From the NCBI RefSeq assembly GCF_041146395.1, contig NC_090983.1, positions 65,913,501 to 65,977,500 on the forward strand: a DNA stretch of 64,000 bases, given 5' to 3'. Every line of letters starts with the position of its first letter. The first letter of the stretch is position 1. The translations under genes were made by a program, and so were the position numbers. The notes under the pieces are model-generated. The model was not told the origin of the DNA, made no database searches, and saw only the letters and a list, made by a program, of their open reading frames with translations. The DNA comes from Eulemur rufifrons (lineage: Eukaryota > Chordata > Mammalia > Primates > Lemuridae). This document shows positions 23,968 through 33,915 of this stretch, one piece after another.

Positions 23968-24282
23968 TTGCTAATTTCTTTAACAACTTCCATACAGGTC
24001 AGCTGTTTTCAGCTGATCTTTGCATTCAGCAAACAAGCAACTTTGGGCAGGTGTTTTCACCTGACCCTTTATTCACGCTGCTCACATGCTTTCCATCCAT
24101 CCATGCTTTCTTCTAGGCCCAGCCCCTACAGATAGTACCAGCCCTATATGGACTATAGTTTTTACTATACAGTATGTCCTCATTTAATGAGTTCTTGGAA
24201 ACTGCAGCTTTAAAGCAAAATAAAATGAAATCAATATAATGAAACCAATTTTACCCAAGACTAATTGATAAAAACAAGAGTT
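23968..24282 (+). repeat. Long inverted repeat, left arm (315 bp)
   Basis: Aligned by eye to the reverse complement of 24908-25223 without gaps and with about 18 mismatches (about 94%). Both arms contain the smaller hairpin 'ggtcagctgttttcagctga' or its close variant. Confidence 0.88.
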
Positions 24283-24907
24283 AAGTTCCTACAGCATATT
24301 TCTGGCCACAAAAACATCACCAAACTTCTACATAAAGACCCAAAACACATTTAATATTAAACATTGAAGTAAATATGAGCTATATATACATTTAAGAACG
24401 ATTAATAAAAACAATATAATTATTTACCCAATTTTTAGTGAATCAGTGAGTGATGGTGGTTGATAGTGGTGGATTAAATCAAGGGATAAATGTTTGCAAA
24501 GCAAAAATTGTAAGGAGCATTTCCTAGCACTACGCAGTTCACAAACAATAACAAATGGGGCAGGCTCGTGAAGTGCTTTTGTACGGCGTCGTTGGTTGTC
24601 GTGCATTTGTGTGATTATTGTCTACCTTATGAATTTTTATTTTACAATAGCTTGTGTTCATTCATTTATTCATTCTTTTTCCAACCTGCTCATTCCAGTT
24701 CAGGGTCTGGGGTGGCCGGGGCCTCTCCCAGCTCAGGGTGTGCAAGACAGAAGCCAGCGCTGGACAGGACCTGCACTCACTCACACCCACACTCACTCAG
24801 ATGGGAACAATGCAAATACGCCAATGAAACTAAAGTGCAAATCTTTGAGATGTGGGAGGAAACTGGTGTCCCCAGACAAAACCCACGCAGATGTGGGAGA
24901 AAGTGCA

Positions 24908-25223
24908 AACTCTTGTTTTTATCAATTAGTCTATGGTAAAATTGGTTTCATTATATTGATTTCATTTTATTTTGCTTTAAAGCTGCAGTTTCTAAGAACT
25001 CATTAAATGAAGACACACTGAGCAGTAAAAAACATAGTCCATATAGGGCTGGTACTATCTGTAGGGGCTGGGCCTAGAAGAAAGGATGGATGGATGGAAA
25101 GCACCTGAGCAGGGTGAATGAAGGGTCAGGTGAAAACACCTGCCCAAAGTTGCTTGTTTGCTGAGTGCAAAGGTCAGCTGAAAATAGCTGACCTGTATGG
25201 AAGTTGTTAAAGAAATTAGCAAA
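24908..25223 (-). repeat. Long inverted repeat, right arm (316 bp)
   Basis: Partner of 23968-24282, separated by a 625-bp spacer. The spacer (24283-24907) contains no recognised transposase and includes a segment with 'atgtgggaggaaactggtgt', a motif also found in an old vertebrate repeat whose name I cannot give. Confidence 0.88.
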
Positions 25224-25521
25224 GGGCCCTGATTTTTCTTCTCATCCACGTGACAATGAAATGACATTATTCAAGGACCCACTCCCTGTACAAACATACC
25301 TGTGATAAAGTTTAATTTATAAATTAGGCACAGTAAGAAATTAACAACAATAACTAATAATAAAAAGAGTTATAACAATATATGGTAAGAAAAATTTTGT
25401 GAGTGTGGTCTCTCTTTTCCTCCTCCCCTCCCACTCTCCCTCTCTTAATATTTTTGGACCACAGTTGACCACAGGTAACTGAAAACCAGAAACGAAAACC
25501 AAGGATAAGGGGGGACTACTG

Positions 25522-25637
25522 GATTTGGTGCATCTCTGCAACAATAAAGTGCCCTCTCCTCCTCGGTGGGTGAATTCACCAAGGCCCTGTACGGTCTTGC
25601 CCTTAGACCTGGGCAAAGGAGTTCCTGCTCCAGGTTC

Positions 25638-25675
<38 letters not shown>

Positions 25676-26284
25676 CATCATACACACAGACATTATATTT
25701 ATTAAAGAACACACCACTTTTATTAAAGAACATTACATTTATTGAAGAACATGCCTCAGTCAATCGGACTCCAAACCTTCGACAGCTGCTGTCCAGACTG
25801 ACACTGCTCTGGCCCCAGGGAGAAGCTTCTCCACTTCTCTTGCCACATGAGATCAAAACCCCAGGCTACTGAGACCGAAGGCCTTGAAAGTAGGTAGAAC
25901 TTCGGCCTCAGTCAGAGACAGACTACTTCAGAGTACAGGAAGAATTTCAGTAGTGAGATTGCTCACGACAGAGAAAAGAAATAAAAAGAACCTGTCAAAT
26001 CTTTCCCTTCACATAGCTGGAATGTGCTAGGTTCTTGTATCACAAAATATCAGATCTCAACTGTGACAGGCATTCATTTCTTGCTTCAAGCTTCAAGTTC
26101 TTTATCATTTTTTCCTTCTTTTTTGGATGGGTCTATGCTTTGTTGTGGAGTGATCATCACAATCTGAAACAAGTGCAGTTCTAAAAGGTAGTGGTGAAAG
26201 GAGTTCCTCTCGGGGGCAGAGCTCAGTCAGTAGATCTGGTTTTCCACATTTTATAGAAGGAGAGATGGCCTGAATATAGATCTA
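25522..26284. other. Intergenic with CA microsatellite and a small tandem repeat
   Basis: A CA run lies at 25642-25677 and about three degenerate copies of a 20-odd-base unit ('tttattaaagaaca') at 25691-25752. The rest is unique. An open frame of 171 codons on the minus strand (25341-25856) only spans the transposon end and the CA run. Confidence 0.7.
25691..25752. repeat. Three-copy degenerate minisatellite
   Basis: The core 'ttattaaagaaca' occurs at about 25699 and 25720 and as 'ttattgaagaaca' at about 25739, with intervening 'ccacttt' and 'ttacat'. Directly follows the CA run. Confidence 0.75.
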
Positions 26285-27965
26285 CCCTATGCTCAACTTT
26301 ATTTTGGGTTATCGTCTAGTCTCTTGAACTATTCATTTACTTTCTCTGTGCTGCAAATAGTGCTAAATTATATTCTGTTGTCTGTGTGAACCACAGTTTA
26401 TCTATTTACCCTTTGAAGGATAGCTCAGCTGATTCCAGTTTTTGGCAATTATGAATAAAGGTGCTGTAAACAACCATGTGCAGGTTTTTGCATGGACATA
26501 GGTTTTTATTTATTTTTTTTATTTGAGTAAATGCCAAGAAGTACAATTGCTGGGTTCTATGGCAAGACTCTGTTTAGCTCTATAAGAAACTGCCAAACTA
26601 TCTTCCAAAGTCATGCACCATTTTGCATTCCCACCATCAATAAATGAGAGTTCATTGTGCAGCAACTGTTCCACATCCTCATCGGCATTTGGTGTCAGTG
26701 TTCTGGGTTTTGACCATTAAAATAGGTGTATAGCAGTATCTCATTTTTGTTTTGATTTGCAATTCCCTAATGACATATGATGTTGACACAGCTCTTCAGA
26801 TGCTTACTTACTATCTGTATATTTTTTTTTGGTGAGGTGTCTGTTCAGGGTTTTTGCCTGTTTTTAATTAAGTTGTTTGTTTTCTTATTGTTGAGTTTTA
26901 AGAATTCCTTATATATTTTGGATAACAGTCTTTTATCAGATGTGTCTTTTGCAAATATTTTCTCCCAATCTGTGGCTTGTCTTCTCATTCTCTTGACCTT
27001 GTCTTCTGCAGAGCAGAAGTTTTAAATTTTAATGAAGTCCAATTCCTCAACTATTTCTTTCATGGATTATGCCTTTGGCATTGTATCTAAAAAGTTATTG
27101 CTATACCTTAAATTTTTTCCTATGTTATCTTCTAGGAGTGTTATGGTTTTGCATTTTACATTTAGGTCTATGATGCATTTTGAATCAATTCTTATAAAGA
27201 GGGCTAGTTAGGTTGCATGTGGGAAGTCCAGTTGTTCCGGAGCCATTTGTTGAAAAGACTACCTTTGCTCCATTGTATTGCCTTTGCTCCTTTATTAAAG
27301 CTCAGTTGACTATATTTATTTGGGTCTATTTCTGGGCTCTCTATTCTGTTCCATTGATTTATCTATTTTTTTAAACAATACCACATTGTCTTAATTACTA
27401 TAGCTTTATTTATTTATTTATTTATTTGTGTTTTTTTTTGAGACAGAGTCTCACTCTGTCACCTGGACTAGAGTGCTGTGGGCCTCAGCCTAGCTCATAG
27501 CAACCTCAAACTCCTGGGCTCAAGCAATCCTCCTGATTCAGCCTCCCGGGTATCTGGGACTACAGGCATGCACCACCATGCCTAGCTAATTTTTTCTATT
27601 TTTAGTAGCGACGGGGTCTTGCTCTTACTCAGGCTGCTCTCAAACTCCTGACCTTGAGTGATCCTCCCACCTCAGCCTCCCAGAGTGCTAGGATTATAGG
27701 CCTAAGCCACTGCACCTGGCCCTTATTGTAGCTTTATAGTAAGTCTTGAAGTTGGGTAGTTCCAGTCCTCCAGCTTTGTTCTTCTCCTTCAATATTGAAT
27801 TGGCCATTCTGGGTCTTTTGCCTTTCCATATAAACTTTAGAATCAGTTTGTTAATATTATAAAATAGCCTTCTGGGAATTTGTTTGAGATTGCATTGAAT
27901 CTATAGATCACATTTGGAAGAACTGACATCTTGACAATATTGAGTCTTCCTATTGTTATTGTTGT
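26285..27965 (-). mobile_element. L1 ORF2/3' fragment, antisense, split by an Alu
   Basis: Antisense L1 landmarks: 'gaactattcatttactttct', 'caattatgaataaaggtgct', 'cagtcttttatcagatgtgt', 'ttctgttccattgatttatc' before the Alu and 'aagtcttgaagttgggtagt', 'tgagattgcattgaatctat' after it. The halves are collinear. Confidence 0.85.
27410..27722 (-). mobile_element. Alu, antisense, inside the L1
   Basis: Begins with TTTA-type tail units and 'gagacagagtctcactctgt', ends 'cacctggcc'. It lacks the extra middle stretch of the two strepsirrhine copies at 31 and 37 kb. The L1 site 'tactatagctttat' (ending 27409) recurs as 'tattgtagctttat' at 27724-27737, a probable target-site duplication. Confidence 0.9.
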
Positions 27966-28375
27966 CTCTTTAAGTTCTGATGTGTGACTGCCACAGCAGT
28001 AAATAAGAAACAGTGTATAAACAACAGTTGCACATGGTGATTGAGGTGTATTTGTGGTATTAATTCAAGTTACTTTAAATTTGTACATATGACCATCTAG
28101 AAGTAACATGCACAAAGCATAAAATTGATTATTCTGGTACTAGGTAAATATGCATGCTACGAACTGTGAAAAGTTTCATATTTATCAAAATAGGTAATAT
28201 TTAATCAAAATCTCAAAAGTTAATTTATATTTTGTTGCCTTTTATCATTTTAAATATATTAAAAACAAACTGATTTTTTGGAGACATATGAAAAGTAATC
28301 TTATGTTTTTGATTTTTACATATACTTTAGTTTATAGCTTGATAAAAATATATTCCTCCTTTGTTTTTCTTCCTC

Positions 28376-28640
28376 TTTTTTTTTTTTTTTTTCCGAGACA
28401 GGGTCTAGCTATGTCACCCAAACTGGAATGCAGTGGTGCAATCATAGGTCACTGTGACCTCCGACTCTTGGGCTCAAGTAGTCCTCCCACCTCAGCCTCC
28501 TGAGTAACTGGGATTCCAGGTGTGCACCACCACACCCAGCTAATTCTTTTTCTTTCCATCTTTTGTAGAGATGAGGTCTCGCTGTGTTGCCCAGGCTGGT
28601 CTCAAACTCCTGGCCTCAAGAGATGCTCCCACCGTGGCCT
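28376..28640 (-). mobile_element. Old AluJ-type SINE, antisense
   Basis: Contains 'gagacagggtctagctatgt', 'agctaattctttttctttcc' and 'tagagatgaggtctcgctgt'. Its 5' end is eroded. Confidence 0.85.
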
Positions 28641-28664
28641 TATTCCTACTCTTTGCATGCCTTG

Positions 28665-28855
28665 CCAGGGGTGGGGAACCTGCACTTCTAGGTCCTCAGG
28701 TGCAGCCTTTTGACTGAATCCAAATTCTGCAGAACAAATCCTTTTATTAAAAGGGGTGCAGCAGAGAAAGACGAAGCTTAAAAAAGATTGTGCTTAAAAA
28801 AGAATAATCTTGAAATCAGAAGGCCACAGTTTCCTCACCCTGCTGGGCAGGCAAT
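28665..28855. mobile_element. Possible short hAT-like transposon
   Basis: The left end 'ccaggggtggggaacctgca' and the right end 'cacagtttcctcaccctgct' are imperfect inverted repeats. The interior 'gactgaatccaaattctgca' and 'gaacaaatccttttattaaa' recall a lineage-restricted nonautonomous element. No matching 8-bp target duplication was found. Confidence 0.4.
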
Positions 28856-29324
28856 TACATTTTATTTTTTAATTTTTAATATCAACAGAAAACAAATTAT
28901 GTAAGAATCTTGACCAGAACTCATGATTAGTGATTTTATGAAAGAGAAGGCAAGAAAGTATTTTATGAACGAAATATTTACAGTAATGGATTATATTTGT
29001 ATTTAATACTCATCCAAATGCTTGACCTGAGATATGTGCAATAATATCGTAACAAAGTTGAGTCATATTTTATATTTGGCAAACTTTCAGTTATATAAAA
29101 TCATACCTTTATGTATACTTTAAAATTTTTATTGTTATGAGAAAATAACCAAGACAAACACATGAAACATTTTATGCAATAGTTTGTTAGTAGACATGTC
29201 TTTTAAATATCTCTATGTCTACGTGATATTCAAACTTCTATTTGTATTGCCCTGAGCTCTGCAAACATACAGGCTGGACCTGCAATTTTGTTTCTCTAAT
29301 CATGTTAGAAGGTGAACTGGAATA
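28856..29324. other. Intergenic, A/T-rich, no gene seen
   Basis: A/T-rich unique sequence with no clear repeat or open frame. Confidence 0.5.
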
Positions 29325-29514
29325 CTGGTGAGCATTTATTGAGCACTTACTGTAGGTACTGTGGTAAGTGCTTCACATGCATTATCTCAGCAAATCCTGC
29401 AAGAACTTATTTTACAGATGATGAAACCGAGACTCAGATGGGCCATGTGCATTCCCCAAGTTCACCCTGCTAGTTAGTGGCTAACAGGATCTACGCCTGA
29501 TGCACTCTACTGCA
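29325..29514 (+). mobile_element. MIR SINE, relatively well kept
   Basis: Shows 'gagcatttattgagcactta', 'ctgtggtaagtgcttcacat', 'ttttacagatgatgaaaccg' and 'gctagttagtggctaacagg'. Confidence 0.85.
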
Positions 29515-29529
29515 AAATCGGACCCTCTA

Positions 29530-29701
29530 GGCCGGACGCGGTGGCTCAGGCCTGTAATCCTAGCACTCTGGGAGGCCAAGGTGAGAGGATTGCTTGAGTC
29601 CAGGAGTTTGAAGTTGCAGTGAGCTATGATGACACCACGGCACTCTAGCCCAGGCAACAGAGAGATACTCTGTCAAAAAATAAATAAATAAATAAATAAT
29701 T
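29530..29701 (+). mobile_element. Monomeric Alu with its own target-site duplication
   Basis: Starts with 'ggccggacgcggtggctcag' and 'tcctagcactctgggaggcc' (left-arm head), then passes at about 29610 directly to a right-arm-type tail ('gttgcagtgagctatgatga', 'cactctagcccaggcaacag') and an AAAT-rich tail. 'aaatcggaccctcta' (29515-29529) recurs as 'aaatcagaccttcta' (29702-29716), so it entered as a monomer. Confidence 0.85.
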
Positions 29702-30495
29702 AAATCAGACCTTCTAGCTGAACCTCATAAGCACACGTTCCTGCCCATGAGACCAGGGTGTAGCTACTGTCATGGTATAGGAAGGACCCCCCATGGTTTC
29801 CTTTTCCCTCATTTGGCCAAGGCAGAGACACTGTTAGCTGACCTACCCAGGCCCTGCTTCCGCAGACCCACCTCTCTCTGTCTTAGGAAGTTGGCCCAAG
29901 GGAGGAGGCCTCCTGTCTGGGGAGGGGAGGGGGTGCCAGGCGGCATGTGGCCTTTATGCTCAGACCTGCAGGAGCTGGTGTCTTCCTGTCTCTCCGGTCC
30001 CTTTTATGTGCAGGCTTCAAGCCTTCCCAGGGCAAAGATGAAACACCGTTTCATTTCCTCCTGCGTGTGAAGAAGAACAAAAGACAGATCTTCTTGGCTC
30101 ACTCGTATCATAGACCCACTGAAACCCTGCAGGAGAACAGAGCATGGATTATAGATAAAGCTTAAATCCATTTTTGCAGGAATTAGGCGGCTTACAAATG
30201 AAGGTAATATCTGTGTTTGGACAATGACTACCTTGGGGCCCTGTGGCTTTAATGAAATTCTATACATCAAAGCTTTTTAAAAACCTTTGAGTTGAGAACC
30301 TATAAACTGACCCTATTCCGCTGGGCCCCAGGAGCCCAGCGGGGAGGAGGAGGAAGGAGGATCAGCCGGGCTGGGCTTCCTGAGAGGTGGAACCCGCTGG
30401 GTCATGGCCCTGTGCGTCTCAGGACAGAGGGACATCCACCCGCCTCAGGTGTAAGCAGAGCGAGGAGGCACTGACTGAGTGGTTATCCCAAGCAG

Positions 30496-30998
30496 TGGCT
30501 CTGAAGTGTGGGACAGGGACCCCTGGGGTCCTAGAGTCCTTTTGGGGGCATCCACAAGGCCCAAACTGTTATCATCATAGTACTAACACATCATTTTGCC
30601 TTTGCACTCTGACTCCCTGTGTCCGTACAGTGGTGTTTGCTGGAGGTGACATGACCTGTGACGTCACTACAGGTTGACGGCAGAAGCAGGTATGAGAATC
30701 CAGCTGTCGTCTACTAAGCCGGACATGAGAGAGACTTGCAAAACCGTAAAGCAATATCATTCTCCCTACTGATTTTTTTGGAAATAGTTATTTTTAATAA
30801 AATTTATAATTTATGTTAGTATATAATGGGCTTGTGTTTTCAAATGAATTATTAAACATTTAAAAATTTTTTGAGTTTCAATTGCTAATACTGTAAATAT
30901 CCATAGGATAACTCCTGTAAACAAAAGTTCTCTGGGGTCTTTATTATTTTTTAAGAACGTGAAGCGGTTCCGGGAGGAAAACGTTCGAGAGCTACTGC
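30496..30998 (+). mobile_element. hAT-like DNA transposon remnant
   Basis: Starts 'cagtggctctgaagtgtggg' and 'acccctggggtcctagagtc', includes 'tgacatgacctgtgacgtca', 'gtaaatatccataggataac' and 'ctctggggtctttattattt', and ends with a degenerate copy of the inverted start near 30985. Matches an old mammalian hAT family; the exact name is uncertain. Confidence 0.6.
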
Positions 30999-31144
30999 AG
31001 TGAGTGAGCGTGTGGAACGCCCCACGTCACTGAGCACCTGGGCCGCATTATATGCCCACTCTTGACCTCTGCAGAATAAATAATTGGGTCCAGATTTTAA
31101 TTCGGCTATTTTGAATTTAAGGGGCCCTTAAGAAGATATATCTT

Positions 31145-31488
31145 GGCCGGGCGCGGTGGCTCACGCCTGTAATCCTAGCACTCTGGGAGGCCGAGGCGGG
31201 TGGATCGCTCAAGGTCAGGAGTTCGAGACCAGCCTGAGCGAGACCCCGTCTCTACTAAAAAAATAGAAAGACATTATATGGACAATTAAAAATCTATATA
31301 GAAAAAATTAGCCGGGCATGGTGGCGCATGCCTGTAGTCCCAGCTACTCGGGAGGCTGAGGCAGTAGGATCGCTCAAGCCGAGGAGTCTGAGGTTGCTGT
31401 GAGCTAAGCTGACGCCACGGCACTCACTCTAGCCTGGGCAACAAAGTGAGACTCTGTCTCAACAAAAAAAAAAAAAAAAAAAAAAAAA
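31145..31488 (+). mobile_element. Strepsirrhine-specific Alu, full length, young-looking
   Basis: Dimeric Alu starting 'ggccgggcgcggtggctcac' with little decay. The middle carries the extra segment 'aatagaaagacattatatgg' ... 'ctatatagaaaaaattagcc' typical of strepsirrhine Alus, and the tail is a pure A run. A perfect 15-bp target-site duplication, 'aagaagatatatctt', flanks it at 31130-31144 and 31489-31503. Confidence 0.96.
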
Positions 31489-31503
31489 AAGAAGATATAT
31501 CTT

Positions 31504-33734
31504 AATAATAAATGTGTAAACTATGTAAGGAAAATAGAACCTTCAGCTATGAGTGGGGAAAAATAACCTTTATCTACTCTTATATTTCAGAAATACTGGA
31601 TTTCTGAATCCGGTATTTACTGCCAGTCTTCTCAGAGCCTTCAATGTGAACATTAAAGGTATTGTGAATCTCTAAGAGAAATACACGGCACTGCATTTTC
31701 CAGACTTATTTGGCCATAAAACTTTTCTTAGGGATAACTTGTAGAGCTACTGCTCCAAGGAATGTATTTTGGGAAACTGCTTTACTCAGCAAAAGGATGA
31801 ACTGGCTAATGAGTGCTGAGAGCTGCCACCTGCCCGCCTCAGCGCGGGGCAGTGAGGGTGGTGGCGCCCTGGACCCCCAGTGCAGGTGTGGCTCTGGGGG
31901 CCGGTTGCGTGGGCTGGAAGCATTTGCCCCAACCTGACCCTGCAGAGTGAGGCAGGGGCTGGAGAAGACTCTGGAGCCCAGGGCAAGCCGGGACAGAGGA
32001 GCGGAAATGGAGGCTTTCTAGACCTGGTGGGGAACGTGGGATACCGGAATGGGGGTGCTGAGCAGCCCAGAGGTGGCACAGTGGCGGCCTTGGAGAGGGA
32101 AGCCCAGGGCAGGTGTGACCTGCCTCACGCACCCCGCCCCAGCAGAGGAAGCTGGAATGGAATGGAATGGGTCCTCAGAGTGGACGTCTGTGCTCACTCT
32201 CGGGTGACACGCTGCTGCTGGATGGAGCTCCTGCCCCTCCTTCCACGCGCTCCCCAGCAGAGGGGCAATTGCTCATCTGAGAGGTGACAGCCTGCCACAG
32301 TCACTTGGGGTGAACTTCTTAACCTCCCCTTGCTGGGCTTCCTGGCTTCTGAAACGGAGTGCCCGAGGCGTTATTATTGTTTCTTGTGCCATGTTTCACC
32401 CCTGGCCGGGTCCCTGGGCTGAAGGGTGGTCCGCCCTCTGGCGTTTTGGACCCCCATGTGAGCACACTTGGTCACAGCCCTGCAGGGACGCCCTCCAGCC
32501 AGGCTTTCTCTGTCTCCCTCCTGCCTCTGACAGGTGGGGGACAGGTGCCATCTGGGGATGGGAGGGGAGAAATGGGAAATCCAACTTCAACCTCAGGTTC
32601 AGCCACATTCTCCAAAAGTTCGCCAGAAGCTTTGCTCCTTGGGGTGGGGGTGTTTGCACTGAGACAGCCCCCGGTTTCATGCCTTGAGATTCAGTTTTGC
32701 CTCTGAAATAAAGAGCCAGTCCACAGGGTGGCACATGCTGGGTTTCCAAGGGCCAGACAGGCTCCTTTTTTGTCTGGGATCTGAACCTTGAATGAACATG
32801 CGCAGGGGTGGGGAGGGCTAAAATGCTGCATCAGCCTCCTCACTCGTGAGGTGGTTTTGGGAACTATGGCTTGAACCAGAGCAAAACTCGGTCTTCCACA
32901 GACACCTGGGGGAGCCGAACTCGAGCCAGCCTGGAGGCCCCAGCTCACCAGGGAGGCCCGGTCTCGGGCCCTTCGCCTGGGCAGCTGAGCCCCCTGGGCT
33001 TACTTTGATTTTCTTGGTCTCATCGAATGACCCCCTCGCTCTCCTTTGCCCTTGAAGAGGAGTGAGGACTAAAGAATGAGTGAAGAGAAAGATAAAAGGT
33101 TTCTTTCCACGTCTTCCAGAATGTCTGTAGTTCTCTTTTTATAGACTTGCAGGGCTGTGCGTGAATCGTTGGGGAACGGGCTTTCTCTACAAAAACTAGG
33201 GCAGAGGTGGGGGCCTTTGCCTCCCTCTGAGCCGACAGCTCTTTCCTAGGCTGCACTGCCTGGTGACCGGTCCCCTCCTCCTGCCGGGGTCTCAAACCTT
33301 CCCGCAGAGCTGCTCCTTGAGGCTGAGCTGGGGGCGGTGGGATTGGCTCGGGCAGGGAGGGGCCTCTCTGCTGGGTTCATTTGACTCCACGAAGTCTTTT
33401 GCTACAGATATGTCTGGACTCAGAGCATAATTTGTGAACAGGCCACTTGATAGTTTTCTTTTTAAAAACATCAACTTTGATTCGAGCCAATATGGTATTT
33501 TCCTAGTTATCTTTGGTAAGACAGGCGTTAAAACTAGTTTGCATTCTTTGAGCCTAATTTGGCTGGGAAGCCGGTAGGCAGCTGGAGGGGATTCCTAGCC
33601 CTGAAAGGGTTTGTCATTTGGGTTTACTTTATGTAAACACAGATTACATGAAGGCCGAAAGGGACCGCTGATCTGCTGCCTTAGGGAGGCGGGAAGGGCT
33701 AGTGGCGGCTCTGGAATCCAACAGATCCACCTGT
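31504..33734. other. Intergenic, G/C-richer stretch, no gene seen
   Basis: The part 31800-33350 is G/C-rich and stop-poor in several frames on both strands, giving open frames up to about 135 codons, none with recognisable protein features or splice context. No repeat identified. Confidence 0.5.
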
Positions 33735-33915
33735 CGGTCCCCACCTGAGGTGACCTTGGGCCACATGCTCTGTATTTATGAGGACAGTTTTCTCTTGTAC
33801 ATTGCCTTAGGATTGCTGTGAAGATTAAATTGGATAATGTGGTTAGAGCAAGTAGCACAGACCTTGACATCTGATATCCTAGCAAACACTCAGCAAATGG
33901 TTATTATTATTAGGA
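33735..33915 (-). mobile_element. MIR SINE, antisense
   Basis: Reversed MIR order: 'tgaccttgggccacatgctc', 'gattgctgtgaagattaaat' and 'cagcaaatggttattattat'. Confidence 0.7.

Larger units (their letters stand above)
23730..25521 (-). mobile_element. Tigger/MER2-like DNA transposon, minus orientation, with nested inverted repeat
   Basis: The two ends are the asymmetric ends of a MER2-group element. The left end reads 'ccccttatccatagggaaca' and 'ccaagacccccagtaaatgc'. The right end reads 'accacagttgaccacaggta' and 'ggataaggggggactactg'. The interior is not transposase; it holds the long inverted repeat at 23968-24282 and 24908-25223 plus a 625-bp spacer, which I interpret as a second element inserted in the first. 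Confidence 0.7.

Noticed and set aside
25341..25856. 171-codon open frame on the minus strand
   Set aside because: It spans a transposon end, a CA/GT microsatellite (coding a Cys/Val run) and a minisatellite; no protein features.
26777..27025. 82-codon open frame rich in hydrophobic residues
   Set aside because: It is the antisense reading of an L1 fragment.
31880..32749. Open frames up to 135 codons
   Set aside because: Same G/C effect, several frames and both strands open together, no splice context or family similarity.
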